Assembly (NCBI RefSeq): GCF_002101395.1
Contig: NZ_CP019706.1
Span: 3,472,001-3,536,000 of the forward strand
Source of the DNA: Pantoea alhagi
GTDB taxonomy: Bacteria; Pseudomonadota; Gammaproteobacteria; Enterobacterales; Enterobacteriaceae
Direction: 5' to 3'
Length of the DNA stretch: 64,000 nt
The position numbers and the translations under genes were made by a program. The notes under the pieces are model-generated. The model saw nothing but the letters and a program-made list of their open reading frames with translations, did not search any database and was not told the origin of the DNA. Of this stretch, positions 28,048-38,444 are shown one piece after another. Numbering within the stretch: the stretch's first letter is position 1; the number at the start of each line of letters is the position of its first letter.

Positions 28048-29064
28048 TTAGTTATCAGAGGTTAGCTCGCCACGCAGATTGACCTGCATTAGCTGCCGCA
28101 CTTCATCGCAGCTTAACGGCTGACTGAGTAAATAGTGCAGTTTGGTCAGAGTAGCCTCTACCGTCATATCGAAGCCGCCGATCACGCCTGCATGGGCGAG
28201 GGCGTTGCCGGTAGCGTAGCCCCCCATATTCACCTTGCCCGACATACATTGGGTAAGGTTAACCACCACAATACCGCGTTCAGAAGCTGCCTGCAGCTCA
28301 GCAAGAAACTCGGCGTTTTGCGGCGCATTACCCACGCCGTAAGAACGTAAAATCAACGCTTTTACCGGCTGGCGCAGAAAGTTGCGTACCACCTCAGCGG
28401 AAATGCCTGGATAGATGGTCACTACCCCGATTGGCTGAGGCGTAATAGGGTGAACAATCAGTTCGCCTTCGCCTTGTGGGGAAGCGGGCGTATTCAGTCG
28501 TCGGATATGAATACCCGCTTCCAGCAGCGGCGGCAAATTGGGCGAGGCAAAGGCATTAAAGCCATCCGCATGGGCTTTGGTGGTGCGATTACCCCGGTAA
28601 AGGGTATTGTTAAAAAATAACGACACTTCTTTGATCGGGTAGTTAGCCGCAACGAAGAGTGCGTTCAACAAGTTTTGCTGGCCGTCAGAGCGCAGTTCCG
28701 CCAGCGGGATTTGTGACCCTGTCACAATCACCGGCTTGGCCAGATTCTCCAGCATAAAAGAGAGCGCCGAGGCGGTAAACGCCATGGTATCGGTGCCGTG
28801 CAAAATCACAAAACCATCGTACAACGCATAATTTTGCTGAATATCGTCTGCAATCGCCTGCCAGTCTTGTGGCGTCATATCCGAAGAGTCGATCAGCGGC
28901 TGGTATTCATGAATGGTAAAGTCAGGCATCTCCGGGCGATGAAACTCCGGCATTGCCGACAGCTGCTGCTGAAGGTGACCGGAAACCGGAATATAACCTT
29001 GTTCTGAACGCTGCATACCGATGGTTCCGCCGGTATAGGCAACGTAAATGGATTTTTTTTGCAT
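28048..29064 (-). CDS. ansA: Cytoplasmic L-asparaginase I
   Basis: Low-affinity cytosolic enzyme hydrolysing asparagine to aspartate and ammonia; 338 residues as in E. coli. The N-terminal signature AYTGGTIGMQ carries one catalytic threonine, and the second is in LHGTDTMAFTASAL. No signal peptide is present, which separates it from the periplasmic type II enzyme. ATG 29064 (MQKKSIYVAYTGG) is the family start; the upstream extension to 29139 is not conserved. Confidence 0.95.
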   Translation of the reverse strand: MQKKSIYVAYTGGTIGMQRSEQGYIPVSGHLQQQLSAMPEFHRPEMPDFTIHEYQPLIDSSDMTPQDWQAIADDIQQNYALYDGFVILHGTDTMAFTASALSFMLENLAKPVIVTGSQIPLAELRSDGQQNLLNALFVAANYPIKEVSLFFNNTLYRGNRTTKAHADGFNAFASPNLPPLLEAGIHIRRLNTPASPQGEGELIVHPITPQPIGVVTIYPGISAEVVRNFLRQPVKALILRSYGVGNAPQNAEFLAELQAASERGIVVVNLTQCMSGKVNMGGYATGNALAHAGVIGGFDMTVEATLTKLHYLLSQPLSCDEVRQLMQVNLRGELTSDN

Positions 29065-29120
29065 GAAAAGCGACTCAGCTTGGCGGTAAAACCGCAGTAT
29101 AAGGTAAAGTCTCAGGAAGA

Positions 29121-29152
29121 GCAGCCCGACCAGCGGCAATACCGGTCGGGCT
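29121..29152 (-). terminator. Hairpin after sppA
   Basis: CAGCCCGACC / GGTCGGGCTG, a ten-base perfect stem with a 12-base loop. It lies 6 bp past the sppA stop on the minus strand; there is no strong T-run. Confidence 0.5.
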
Positions 29153-29157
29153 GAAAG

Positions 29158-31014
29158 TTATCGTACGTCGCCGCAGGTCAGGCAGAGAGCGTAACGGTTT
29201 TGCGGATCGTTCAGGGTTCCCGGAAGCCCGGGCTGCTGTTTCATGGCGCTTACCACATCCGCCATGGGGGCCGGTAGCCAGGCTTTCAGCGTAGCGGGCA
29301 GCAGTGCCTGTGCTGAAGCATCCATCTGTCCCAGTACCATGTCAATGAAGGCGGGCTCGTCGGCAAACCAGTTCAGTTGTATATTCTTCACCTTCGCCAG
29401 CTCTGCCGCCTTAGTAATAGCATCATCAAAATCACCCAGTGCATCGACCAGGCCATTTGCTTTGGCATCTTCACCGGTCCAGACGTGGCCCTGGGCAATC
29501 TGATCGATCTGCTCAGGCGTTTTCTGCCGTGCTTTCGCCACCAGGCCGATAAAGTTGCGATAGCCGTTTTCAATGCTGAGCTGCATCATTTGCTGTACTT
29601 CAGGCGGCAGCGCCTTAGTGGTGGCAACGTCCGCCAGCGGCGAGGTCGCTACGCCATCAGTATGCACGCCGATAGCATCCAGCGAATTTTCCACCGTATT
29701 GATTACGCCGAAAATGCCGATGGAACCGGTCAATGTCGCCGGGCTGGCAATAATGTAGTTAGCAGGCGTTGAAATCCAGTAACCGCCAGAGGCCGCCATG
29801 CCGCCCATGGAAACCACCACCGGTTTGCCTGCTGTACGTGCTGCTGCCAGCTCCTGACGCACCACTTCCGATGCGGTTACGCTGCCGCCCGGGCTGTTTA
29901 CACGCAGTACAATCGCCTTGATTGCCGGGTCGAGCCGCGCTTCGCGGATCTGCGCCGCGGTGGTATCGCCGCCGACGGATCCCGGCGTCTCTTCGCCATC
30001 CATAATTGCGCCATTCGCAAGGATCACGGCGATATTGCCATTCTGCGAGCTGGTATCCTTCACCGGATAGTCATAAATGCTGATAGCGTTGTAATCCTGA
30101 TCCTGCTTGTCCCAGCCAAACTGTTTGGTAAACAGCTGCTCGGTTTCGGCACGGGTCGCCAGCTGATCCACCAGCTTGTTTTCTTTCGCATAGAGTGCCG
30201 TATCGCCGCCGGTTTTTTGCAAACCGCTCAGCAGGCCCTGCGCGCCAGGGAAAAGCTGTTGTGGGCTAATCTGACGGTTAGCGGCAACGGTATTCAGATA
30301 GTTTTGCCACAGTTCACCCACCCAACGGCTGTCGGCCTCGCGCGCTGCCGGCGACATATCATCACGCAGGAAAGGCTCTACCGCAGATTTATAGGTGCCG
30401 ACGCGAAAAACGTGTGAGGTCACTTTCAGCGTGTCGAGCAGGCTTTTGTAGTAAAGCGTGTTGGTGGCAAAGCCGTGCAGATCGACGGTGCCCTGCGGCG
30501 AAAGGTAAATTTTATTGGCATAGCTGGCAAGGTAGTATTGCGCCTGACTATAGCTGTCGCCGCTGGCATAAACCGGCTTGCCGCTGTCGCGGAACTCACG
30601 CAGCGCCTTGCCGATATACTGCAGAGAAGGCTGGTCGGCCCCGGCAAAGTTACGCAGGTCCAGCACAATTCCGGTGATTTTCTCATCCTCTTTGGCCTGA
30701 CGGATCGCTGCCACCACATCAAAAAGCGAATTCTCTTTCAAACGATCGCTGCTGGCACCCAACAGCTGACGACCAATTTTGCTGAGCTTGTTGCTGACCG
30801 AAGGTTTATCGACCACCACGCCGGAGAGATCGACTTTCAGCGCGCCACGCGGCACCTCTGCCGGTGTGCTGACGCTTTTAATCTGTAGCCAGATCCCTAC
30901 GCCAATCAACAGCAAAAAGATAAAAAATAAGTTGAGGATGCATTCACGAACAAAGTTCAGCACCCGCCATGTCCATTTAAATAAGCCGGTTATGATTCGC
31001 CACAACGTGCGCAT
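29158..31014 (-). CDS. sppA: Signal peptide peptidase SppA (protease IV)
   Basis: Inner-membrane serine protease, 618 residues, that degrades cleaved signal peptides in the periplasm. A single N-terminal membrane segment lies at about 25-45. The tandem S49 domains supply the catalytic dyad K209 ([10 protein letters not shown]) and S409 ([10 protein letters not shown]), at the same numbers as in E. coli. The start ATG at 31014 gives [10 protein letters not shown]; a longer upstream frame lacks homology. Confidence 0.96.
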   Translation of the reverse strand: MRTLWRIITGLFKWTWRVLNFVRECILNLFFIFLLLIGVGIWLQIKSVSTPAEVPRGALKVDLSGVVVDKPSVSNKLSKIGRQLLGASSDRLKENSLFDVVAAIRQAKEDEKITGIVLDLRNFAGADQPSLQYIGKALREFRDSGKPVYASGDSYSQAQYYLASYANKIYLSPQGTVDLHGFATNTLYYKSLLDTLKVTSHVFRVGTYKSAVEPFLRDDMSPAAREADSRWVGELWQNYLNTVAANRQISPQQLFPGAQGLLSGLQKTGGDTALYAKENKLVDQLATRAETEQLFTKQFGWDKQDQDYNAISIYDYPVKDTSSQNGNIAVILANGAIMDGEETPGSVGGDTTAAQIREARLDPAIKAIVLRVNSPGGSVTASEVVRQELAAARTAGKPVVVSMGGMAASGGYWISTPANYIIASPATLTGSIGIFGVINTVENSLDAIGVHTDGVATSPLADVATTKALPPEVQQMMQLSIENGYRNFIGLVAKARQKTPEQIDQIAQGHVWTGEDAKANGLVDALGDFDDAITKAAELAKVKNIQLNWFADEPAFIDMVLGQMDASAQALLPATLKAWLPAPMADVVSAMKQQPGLPGTLNDPQNRYALCLTCGDVR

Positions 31015-31156
31015 GTTTTCTCCATAATCACCAGACAGAGCGCAGAAAAGCAGCTTTTCTGCCAGAATTTCATCCACATCCTAAAGAGCAGTTGGGCAAA
31101 TGTCAGCAGGAAATCGCACGCGGCTGTAACAAAACGTCAGCCTGTGCTAGTTTGCA

Positions 31157-31175
31157 GTGAATGCTAATCATTATC
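31157..31175. promoter_or_regulatory. Fur-box-like sequence before ydjA
   Basis: GTGAATGCTAATCATTATC matches 16 of 19 positions of the Fur consensus (GATAATGATAATCATTATC), including the last 11 in a row. It ends 11 bp before the ydjA start, overlapping the region where a ribosome or polymerase would bind. Confidence 0.55.
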
Positions 31176-31186
31176 AGGAGGCATAA

Positions 31187-31738
31187 ATGGATGCACTGGA
31201 TTTACTGGTTAACCGTCGTTCCGCATCGCGCTTAGCCGAGCCTGCGCCACAGGGCGAAGCGCTGGACAATATTATACGCGCCGGTATGCGTGCGCCGGAT
31301 CACGGCACGCTACAGCCATGGCGCTTTCATATTATTGAAAAGCAGGGATTAGAGCGCTTTAGCGCCCTGCTGGAGCAGGCTGCGCGTGACGGAAACATGG
31401 ATGATAAAGCCATTGAAAAGGCGAAGCAGTCCCCGTTCCGGGCGCCGATGATTATCACCGTGGTTGCGCACTGCGTCGAGCATCATAAAGTGCCGCGCTG
31501 GGAGCAGTTGTTATCAGCAGGCTGTGCGGTCATGGCAATGCAAATGGCCGCCGCCGCACAGGGGTTTAACGGTATCTGGCGCAGCGGCGCTTGGACAGAT
31601 AACGACGCGGTAAGAGCGGCATTTAACTGTCGCGAGCAGGATGCGATTGTCGGCTTCCTTTACCTGGGAACGCCGCAGTTAAAATCATCCACCACCGTTT
31701 TACCTCCTGATACCGCCCCCTTCGTCAGTTATTTCTGA
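31187..31738 (+). CDS. ydjA: Nitroreductase-family FMN protein YdjA
   Basis: Minimal nitroreductase-fold flavoprotein of 183 residues, the same length as in E. coli; physiological substrate unknown. Conserved strings: [29 protein letters not shown] and [12 protein letters not shown] (FMN-binding residues). The start ATG at 31187 follows CAGGAGGC. A strong Fur-box-like sequence overlaps the upstream region. In E. coli selD follows; here topB comes next. Confidence 0.95.
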   Translation: MDALDLLVNRRSASRLAEPAPQGEALDNIIRAGMRAPDHGTLQPWRFHIIEKQGLERFSALLEQAARDGNMDDKAIEKAKQSPFRAPMIITVVAHCVEHHKVPRWEQLLSAGCAVMAMQMAAAAQGFNGIWRSGAWTDNDAVRAAFNCREQDAIVGFLYLGTPQLKSSTTVLPPDTAPFVSYF

Positions 31739-31927
31739 CAGATCGCGCGCCGTCGTTTTGGCAGGATAAGTTGATTATCCTGCTTTTTATCTACTCCGCC
31801 GCAGGGATGGCTTATCACGCCAGAGCGAACGCGTTAACATAGATGGCCGCTCTCATCACGAGCGGTCTGATGCCGATTAAAGCCGGTGTTCCTTATTATC
31901 TTGTCTTAAGAGAGCTTTGCCCCATTC

Positions 31928-33844
31928 ATGCGCCTGTTTATTGCTGAAAAGCCAAGCCTGGCCCGCGCCATTGCCGATGTGCTGCCGAAACCACATCGTC
32001 GTGGCGATGGTTACATTGCCTGTGGAAACGATCAGATGGTTACCTGGTGCGTGGGGCACCTGTTAGAACAGGCCCAGCCTGACAGCTATGACAGCCGCTA
32101 TGCGCGCTGGTCGTTAGCGGATTTACCTATCGTGCCGGAAAAGTGGCGTTTGCAGCCGCGTCCTTCCGTGGCGAAACAGTTGAATGTGATCAAAAAACTG
32201 CTGGAGCAGGCGGATGAAGTGATCCACGCCGGCGACCCCGATCGCGAAGGACAACTGCTGGTGGATGAGGTGCTGGACTATCTGGCGCTGCCCGCGGCTA
32301 AACGTGATAACGTCCAGCGCTGCCTGATTAACGATCTCAATCCGCAGGCCGTGGAGCGTGCCATTAACCGTCTGCGACAAAACAAAGAGTTTATTCCGTT
32401 ATGTGTATCGGCGCTGGCTCGCGCCCGGGCTGACTGGCTGTATGGCATAAATATGACCCGCGCCTGGACCCTGTTGGGGCGCAATGCTGGTTACGACGGC
32501 GTGCTGTCGGTGGGGCGCGTGCAGACGCCGGTATTGGGGCTGGTGGTGCGGCGCGATGAAGAGATCGAAAACTTTATACCGAAAGATTATTTTGAAGTAA
32601 AAGCGCATATCGTCACGCCCAAAGAGGAGCGTTTTGTGGCGCTCTGGCAGCCCAGCGACGCCTGTGAACCCTGGCAGGATGAAGAGGGAAGGTTGTTGCA
32701 TCGTCCGCTGGCGGAACATGTGCTGGCGCGCATTGGCGGTCAGCCTGCGCATGTTACCGGTTATCAGGACAAGCGGGAAAACGATACAGCGCCGCTGCCT
32801 TTCTCACTTTCCAGTCTGCAGATTGAAGCGGCCAGACGCTTTGGCCTGAGTGCCCAGACGGTACTGGATACCTGCCAGCGGCTGTATGAAACCCATAAGC
32901 TGATTACTTACCCACGCTCCGACAGCCGTTACTTGCCGGATGAGCATTTTGCCGGGCGTCATGCGGTATTAAACGCCATTAGCGCGCATCAGCCTGATAT
33001 GAAAACCCCGGCCGATTTCGATACCAACCGTAAAAACCGCTGCTGGGATGATAAAAAGGTGGATGCTCACCACGCCATTATTCCTACCGCGCGCAGCAGC
33101 GCCGTGCGTCTGAGCGATAATGAGGCCAATATCTATGGGCTGATTGCGCGTCAGTATCTGATGCAGTTTTGCCCGGATGCGGTTTACCGTAAGTGTGTTA
33201 TTGAGCTGGATATTGCTGGTGGCAAATTTATCGCCAAAGCGCGCTTTCTTGCCGGGGCGGGCTGGCGAGCATTGCTGGGTAGTAAAGAGCGGGATGAGGA
33301 AAATGACGGTACGCCATTGCCGGTGGTAGCGAAGGGCGATGAGCTGTTGTGTGAAAAAGGGGAGATCGCTGCGAAACAAACGCAGCCGCCACGGCCCTTT
33401 ACCGATGCGACGCTGTTATCTGCCATGACCGGCATTGCCCGCTTTGTGCAGGATAAAGATCTAAAGAAAATCCTGCGTGCGACCGATGGTTTAGGAACGG
33501 AAGCAACCCGGGCCGGCATTATCGAACTGCTGTTCCGGCGTGCCTTCCTGACCAAAAAGGGCCGTTATATCCATGCGACCGAAGCGGGCAGAGCGTTAAT
33601 CCACTCTCTGCCGGAAATGGCTGCGCGTCCCGATATGACGGCTCAGTGGGAATCAACGCTGACGAAAATCAGTGAAAAGGCCTGTCGCTATCAGGATTTT
33701 ATGCAGCCTTTGGTCGCAACGCTGCATGACCTTATTGCGCTGGCGCGTCAGCAAAGCTCGGCGCGCGCCTTTCGGGGCGTAGCGGCACCCGCCGGGAACC
33801 AGAAACGTCGTAGTAAAAAGGCGAAAGCAAAGGAGACGGAATAA
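31928..33844 (+). CDS. topB: DNA topoisomerase III
   Basis: Type IA topoisomerase, 638 residues (653 in E. coli, with the difference in the basic C-terminus), acting in decatenation of replicating chromosomes. The N-terminal Toprim domain starts [18 protein letters not shown], with the acidic DPDREGQ motif. The active-site tyrosine is Y328 in [12 protein letters not shown]. The tail is lysine/arginine-rich ([10 protein letters not shown]). The stop TAA overlaps the ATG of ynjH by one base (TAATG), suggesting coupled translation. selD is missing upstream. Confidence 0.96.
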   Translation: MRLFIAEKPSLARAIADVLPKPHRRGDGYIACGNDQMVTWCVGHLLEQAQPDSYDSRYARWSLADLPIVPEKWRLQPRPSVAKQLNVIKKLLEQADEVIHAGDPDREGQLLVDEVLDYLALPAAKRDNVQRCLINDLNPQAVERAINRLRQNKEFIPLCVSALARARADWLYGINMTRAWTLLGRNAGYDGVLSVGRVQTPVLGLVVRRDEEIENFIPKDYFEVKAHIVTPKEERFVALWQPSDACEPWQDEEGRLLHRPLAEHVLARIGGQPAHVTGYQDKRENDTAPLPFSLSSLQIEAARRFGLSAQTVLDTCQRLYETHKLITYPRSDSRYLPDEHFAGRHAVLNAISAHQPDMKTPADFDTNRKNRCWDDKKVDAHHAIIPTARSSAVRLSDNEANIYGLIARQYLMQFCPDAVYRKCVIELDIAGGKFIAKARFLAGAGWRALLGSKERDEENDGTPLPVVAKGDELLCEKGEIAAKQTQPPRPFTDATLLSAMTGIARFVQDKDLKKILRATDGLGTEATRAGIIELLFRRAFLTKKGRYIHATEAGRALIHSLPEMAARPDMTAQWESTLTKISEKACRYQDFMQPLVATLHDLIALARQQSSARAFRGVAAPAGNQKRRSKKAKAKETE

Positions 33845-34155
33845 TGAAACTGGCATGGGGCATTATGCTGGCACTGCTGTTAAGCACGGCAGCGCAGGCG
33901 CAACGCCATGATTATCATAGCGGCGGCAATCAGCAGAGCGATATAAACAGCGATGTGATAGTGGATATGCCACCGGAAGTCTGGACGCAGGGGCAAAATC
34001 GTTCGCAGAATCCGCCCTGTTTGCGTTGCTGTATCTATGAAAATCGTAGCTATACCGAAGGCGCGGTGGTTAAAGCGGAAGGGGTGCTACTGCAGTGCGT
34101 ACGCGATGAGAAATCGTTAGGCACTAATAATCTGATCTGGCGTATCGTGAAATAA
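33844..34155 (+). CDS. ynjH: DUF1496 exported protein YnjH
   Basis: Protein of 103 residues with signal peptide [19 protein letters not shown]. The mature domain is the DUF1496 pattern: VDMPPEVWTQG, the cysteine cluster CLRCCIYENRSYTEGAV, and KAEGVLLQCVRDEKSL. This closely resembles E. coli YnjH from memory. The function is unknown; the cysteines suggest a periplasmic disulphide or metal site. It is translationally coupled to topB and followed by a strong bidirectional terminator overlapping its stop. Confidence 0.88.
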   Translation: MKLAWGIMLALLLSTAAQAQRHDYHSGGNQQSDINSDVIVDMPPEVWTQGQNRSQNPPCLRCCIYENRSYTEGAVVKAEGVLLQCVRDEKSLGTNNLIWRIVK

Positions 34156-34192
34156 CAGCAGGCGTTGCGACAAGCCTCGCAACGCCTGCTGT
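34155..34192. terminator. Bidirectional terminator between ynjH and xthA
   Basis: Sixteen-base perfect stem ACAGCAGGCGTTGCGA / TCGCAACGCCTGCTGT with a six-base loop. Confidence 0.85.
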
Positions 34193-34999
34193 TTAAAGCT
34201 GGAACTCAGCCCAAATCGGCGCATGGTCGGACGGTTTTTCCATCGCGCGGATCTGATAGTCAATGCCGGTATCAATGCAGCGCTCTGCCAGCGCACGCGT
34301 GGCCAGCAGCAGATCGATACGCAGGCCACGGTTATCATCAAAACCTCTTGAACGATAATCAAACCAGGAAAAGCGATCGGCGCACGCGGGGTTCGCGGCT
34401 CGCCAGGTATCGACCAGACCCCAGTTAAGCAAGCGGTCCATCCACTCCCGTTCTTCCGGCAGGAAAGAACATTTACCGGTACGCAGCCATCGCTTACGAC
34501 TATCTTCACCGATACCAATGTCCAGATCGCTGCTGCTGATATTCATATCGCCCATCACTAAAACCCGATCGTCCGCCGTCAGGTGGGTTTCCAGATAGTT
34601 TTGCAGATCGCGGTAAAATTTTTCCTTTGCCGGAAATTTTGTCGGATGGTCACGGCTTTCGCCCTGCGGAAAATAGCCGTTAATCACGGTAATATTCCCG
34701 GATGGTGCGGGGATTTGCGCAATAATCAGACGGCGCTGCGCCTCTTCATCATCCTCAGGAAAACCGCGCTGTACCATAAGCGGCATTTCACGGGTCAACA
34801 GGGCTACGCCATAATGGCTTTTCTGTCCATGATAAAAGACGTGATAACCCAGCTTGCTGACATCCTCCAGCGGGAACATATCATCATGAACCTTGGTTTC
34901 CTGCAGGCCGATAACGTCAGGATTATGCTGCTGAATCAGCGCTTCCAGCTGATGGGGGCGAGCGCGTAGCCCGTTGATATTGAAAGAGATGAATTTCAT
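34193..34999 (-). CDS. xthA: Exodeoxyribonuclease III
   Basis: Main AP endonuclease and 3'-5' exonuclease of base-excision repair; 268 residues as in E. coli. Catalytic motifs: the acidic residue in [11 protein letters not shown], the tyrosine near [28 protein letters not shown], and the C-terminal [10 protein letters not shown]. The start [20 protein letters not shown] at 34999 is the family N-terminus. Confidence 0.97.
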   Translation of the reverse strand: MKFISFNINGLRARPHQLEALIQQHNPDVIGLQETKVHDDMFPLEDVSKLGYHVFYHGQKSHYGVALLTREMPLMVQRGFPEDDEEAQRRLIIAQIPAPSGNITVINGYFPQGESRDHPTKFPAKEKFYRDLQNYLETHLTADDRVLVMGDMNISSSDLDIGIGEDSRKRWLRTGKCSFLPEEREWMDRLLNWGLVDTWRAANPACADRFSWFDYRSRGFDDNRGLRIDLLLATRALAERCIDTGIDYQIRAMEKPSDHAPIWAEFQL

Positions 35000-35077
35000 A
35001 TTGCGATAACTGCACAGTAAAAAGATGGCAGGATGTTAACAGAGATGTTTTGCTGATGACAGTATGTAAACCGGATT

Positions 35078-35525
35078 GCGCACGTTGTCTCGCGCTGCTC
35101 GACTCGAACCTTGTCGAAGCTTCTCACCTTCTCCCGATGGGGAAGATGCTGCATTAGCGCTGAGTTGGAAAACAGAGAGAGTATACAAAGATGGTGGTGG
35201 GAGAAGGATGACTCGTCGCTGCGCTCCTCACCCTGCGGGCCGTGCTGCGCACGTTGTCTCGCGCTGCTCGACTCGAACCTTGTCGAAGCTTCTCACCTTC
35301 TCCCGATGGGGAAGATGTGGCTTTACAGTTGAATTTACTAAAGGGGAGCATGCAAAGATGGTGGTGGGAGAAGGATGACTCGTCGCTGCGCTCCTCACCC
35401 TGCGGGCCGTGCTGCGCACGTTGTCTCGCGCTGCTCGACTCGAACCTTGTCGAAGCTTCTCACCTTCTCCCGATGGGGAAGATGTGGCTTTACAGTTGAA
35501 TTTACTAAAGGGGAGTATGCAAAGA
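35078..35525 (-). repeat. Tandem 167-169 bp repeats downstream of tRNA-Tyr genes
   Basis: Two nearly identical units (35359-35525 and 35192-35358) and a third partial unit (about 35078-35191). Each full unit begins, on the minus strand, after a copy of the tRNA-Tyr 3' end: TGGTGGTGGGAGAAGGAT is repeated at 35192, 35359 and, within the real tRNA, 35526. The shared core includes ACGTTGTCTCGCGCTGCTCG (35082, 35251, 35418). The E. coli tyrT operon is known to carry comparable 178-bp repeats (rtT/tpr). A second tRNA-like string, GACTCGAACCTTGTCGAAG, lies inside each unit. Confidence 0.9.
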
Positions 35526-35610
<85 letters not shown>

Positions 35611-35740
35611 AGATAAAACAGGTTTGCTCTTATTGTCGCTTTCAGCTTCATCAGTCATCAAAATGATTGATGCCAGATTTGCCCGTAAAACTCGCCAGCA
35701 TGCCCGACGGATTTTACTCCTCTGCGCTGAAACAGAAGAG

Positions 35741-35825
<85 letters not shown>

Positions 35826-35851
35826 ACGAATCAGGACAATATTGCCTGAAA

Positions 35852-35888
35852 GCGGGGCGCATCATAACAAATGAAACGATGCTGTAAA
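35852..35888 (-). promoter_or_regulatory. tyrT-type stringent promoter
   Basis: On the minus strand: -35 TTTACA (35888-35883), 16-base spacer, -10 TATGAT (35866-35861), then the GC-rich discriminator GCGCCCCGC (35860-35852). This is almost the E. coli tyrT promoter as I remember it, and a GC discriminator is the hallmark of ppGpp-sensitive stable-RNA promoters. Confidence 0.85.
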
Positions 35889-35974
35889 GCGCCCCACGAA
35901 AAAAAGCGGTCTGTTCGCCGTTTTTTTACCCACGCCGCCGCTTTGTTGAACAGCCGGCGTCGGTAAAGCTTAAC

Positions 35975-36823
35975 TTAAAGAATAATCGTGCGGTTGCCGT
36001 AGACAAAAACGCGCTGTCCCAGCACTTTATATAGCGCACGGCTTAACACATTTTTTTCGACGTCGCGTCCCGCACGCATCATCTCTTCTGCCGTATAGCT
36101 GTGGTCAACGTTAATCACGTCCTGCATGATGATTGGGCCTTCATCCAGGTTGTCATTTACGTAGTGCGCGGTGGCACCGATAATTTTTACCCCGCGTTCG
36201 TACGCCTGGTGATAAGGGCGCGCACCGATAAACGCCGGCAGGAACGAGTGGTGAATATTAATGATCTGATTCGGGTAACGTTGCACAAAAGCGGGCGTCA
36301 GAACGCGCATATATTTTGCCAGTACCACGTAATCAGGCTGATAGCGATCGATCTGCTCCGCCATCTGGTTATCGTGCTCTTCTCGCGTCAGCCCTTCATG
36401 GCTCACCAGAACAAAAGGAATATCGAAGCGCTCCACCAGCGAACGCAGCGTATCGTGGTTGCCGATAACGGCGGCGATTTCCATATCCAGCCCGCCGAAA
36501 GCGCTTTTCATCAGTAGGTCGCCCAGGCAGTGTGCCTCTTTGGTAACCAGAATCACCACGCGACGACGTCCGGCACATTGCAGTTCACGAACCGAACCCT
36601 GCGGGAGCGCGCTGTCCAGATCCGCCAACAGCGTCGTATCGTTAAAAATGCCTTCCAGTTCAGTGCGCATAAAAAAGCGCCCGGTGCGATGATCGACAAA
36701 CTCATTGTTTTGCACGATGTTAAGCTCGTGCTTGTAGCAAATGTTAGTGATCTTGGCGATAAGGCCCTTGGCGTCAGGGCAAATAGTTCGAAGTACTTTA
36801 CGTTGTAAGTTCTGCGCTTGCAT
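35975..36823 (-). CDS. purU: Formyltetrahydrofolate deformylase
   Basis: Hydrolyses 10-formyl-tetrahydrofolate to formate and tetrahydrofolate, balancing the C1 pool and feeding PurT; 282 residues. An N-terminal ACT-type domain ([20 protein letters not shown]) precedes the formyltransferase-fold domain with the catalytic region [20 protein letters not shown] and the acidic [12 protein letters not shown]. It lies next to the tyrT operon, as in E. coli. Confidence 0.96.
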   Translation of the reverse strand: MQAQNLQRKVLRTICPDAKGLIAKITNICYKHELNIVQNNEFVDHRTGRFFMRTELEGIFNDTTLLADLDSALPQGSVRELQCAGRRRVVILVTKEAHCLGDLLMKSAFGGLDMEIAAVIGNHDTLRSLVERFDIPFVLVSHEGLTREEHDNQMAEQIDRYQPDYVVLAKYMRVLTPAFVQRYPNQIINIHHSFLPAFIGARPYHQAYERGVKIIGATAHYVNDNLDEGPIIMQDVINVDHSYTAEEMMRAGRDVEKNVLSRALYKVLGQRVFVYGNRTIIL

Positions 36824-36876
36824 GAGTTATCAATCCTGTCGAAGCGGGATAGCAGTGAATCTGAACGGCACCAGCA

Positions 36877-37335
36877 TTACTGGCCGCAACACTTTTTGTA
36901 TTTTTTTTCGGAGCCACAGGGACAGCGGTCATTACGACCCACCTGGGGTGCGGTTCCATCAATATAGTACCAGCGTTGATCCTCACGGACAAAGCGCGAG
37001 CGTTCATAAACCGCCCCTGTGCGGCCATTTTCACTATAACGCGCAAAAAATGTCACATAAGCTTCATTATCATGACTTCCCGCCTCGCGGGCGACGATGG
37101 TCAGCCCTTGCCAAACGGTTTGTGGAAAACTTTCAGATAAGGCCTGGCGCAGTTGTGAAGTACGATGCGTGCTGTGCCAGGTCGCCAGTAAATAATCAAC
37201 GTCATGTCGGGCATAGGCTGTATAGCGGGAACGCATTAGCGCTTCCGGGCTGGGAGGGATATGCTCGCCACTTAGATAGGGACCGCAACATAGGCTATAC
37301 TGCAATCCGCTGCAGCATGGGCAATTTTCAGACAC
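36877..37335 (-). CDS. ychJ: UPF0225 SEC-C motif protein YchJ
   Basis: Protein of 152 residues, the E. coli length, with two zinc-binding cysteine clusters: [17 protein letters not shown] at the N-terminus and [18 protein letters not shown] at the very end (SEC-C motif). Between them is an NTF2-like segment ([20 protein letters not shown]). Function is unknown. It is divergent from rssA, with about 109 bp between the starts. Confidence 0.93.
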   Translation of the reverse strand: MSENCPCCSGLQYSLCCGPYLSGEHIPPSPEALMRSRYTAYARHDVDYLLATWHSTHRTSQLRQALSESFPQTVWQGLTIVAREAGSHDNEAYVTFFARYSENGRTGAVYERSRFVREDQRWYYIDGTAPQVGRNDRCPCGSEKKYKKCCGQ

Positions 37336-37444
37336 GTGAACTCCAGATTTTGCAACAACAGGGCAAAAGACGTTATTTTACGTTATGTTATCTGACCCGA
37401 ACGTATAACGCTATTCAATGAAAAGGGGTGAAAACAGGAATGCA

Positions 37445-38344
37445 ATGAGACAGGTAAAAATAGGACTGGCGCTGGGCTCAGGTGCCGCCAAAGGATGGGC
37501 ACATATTGGCGTAATTGATGCGTTGTTGAGTGCAGGGATCCGTATTGATGTTATTGCTGGCTGCTCTGTTGGCGCATTGGTTGGCGCAGCCTGCGCGACC
37601 GAACGATTGCCGTTGTTAGAAAAGTGGGTAAGATCCTTTGGTTACTGGGATGTGATTCGGTTGATGGATTTTTCATGGCAGCGGGGCGGTTTACTGCGAG
37701 GTAATCGCGTATTTAACCACATTCGTCGTTTAATGCCTGATGAGTCTATCGAACAGTGTCATATTCGTTTTGGCGCGGTAGCCACCAACCTGAGCACCGG
37801 GCGAGAGCTATGGCTAACCGAAGGCGATTTGCATCAGGCGGTACGTGCCTCATGCAGTATGCCGGGACTGTTGCCGCCGGTCAGACATAATGGCTATTGG
37901 CTGGTGGATGGCGCGGTGGTGAATCCCGTTCCGATCTCTCTGACCAGAGCGTTGGGAGCAGATATTGTTATTGCTGTTGATTTACAGCACGATGCGCATC
38001 TCATGCAGCAGGATCTCTTCTCTGCCACACCCATGCAAAACATGCCGGAGGAATCTGTATCCTGGCGCGGCAGGCTGCGCCAACGTTTGGCACAACATTT
38101 AACACAGCGACGAACATCTCTTTCGCCGGGTGCGATGGAGATTATGACAACCTCAATTCAGGTACTTGAAAATCGCCTCAAGCGTCACCGCATGGCAGGG
38201 GACCCGCCGGATGTATTAATACAGCCTTATTGTCCCCAGATTAGTACGCTTGATTTTCATCGTGCAGAGGAAGCGATTGCAGCCGGAAGAGCCGCAGTTG
38301 AGAAAAAAATGGATGAATTATTACCGTTAGTACAAAGCCGGTAA
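37445..38344 (+). CDS. rssA: Patatin-like phospholipase-family protein RssA
   Basis: Protein of 299 residues with the patatin hydrolase signature: oxyanion motif GSGAAKGWAHIG, nucleophile elbow GCSVGALVG and the acidic dyad residue in LVDGAVVNPVP. The enzyme activity has not been defined to my knowledge. It is co-located with rssB, as in E. coli. ATG 37445 follows CAGGAATGCA; the frame is open to 37418, but that lacks homology. Confidence 0.94.
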   Translation: MRQVKIGLALGSGAAKGWAHIGVIDALLSAGIRIDVIAGCSVGALVGAACATERLPLLEKWVRSFGYWDVIRLMDFSWQRGGLLRGNRVFNHIRRLMPDESIEQCHIRFGAVATNLSTGRELWLTEGDLHQAVRASCSMPGLLPPVRHNGYWLVDGAVVNPVPISLTRALGADIVIAVDLQHDAHLMQQDLFSATPMQNMPEESVSWRGRLRQRLAQHLTQRRTSLSPGAMEIMTTSIQVLENRLKRHRMAGDPPDVLIQPYCPQISTLDFHRAEEAIAAGRAAVEKKMDELLPLVQSR

Positions 38345-38444
38345 TGAGAATGGGTCAATCACACATGTTACTTCAGGCAATTCTGACAGGCACAAGTGCG
38401 TTTTTTGAACCACTATTGAGTTATCTGGCTTACGGGGGAAAACA

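Noticed and set aside
35078..35525. CRISPR array
   Set aside because: The repeat unit is 167-169 bp and carries tRNA-derived sequence with no short-repeat and spacer alternation; no cas genes are present in the window.
36741..37421. Open frame of 226 codons opposite ychJ
   Set aside because: ychJ on the other strand is fully conserved with zinc-binding clusters; the plus-strand frame has no recognisable domain.
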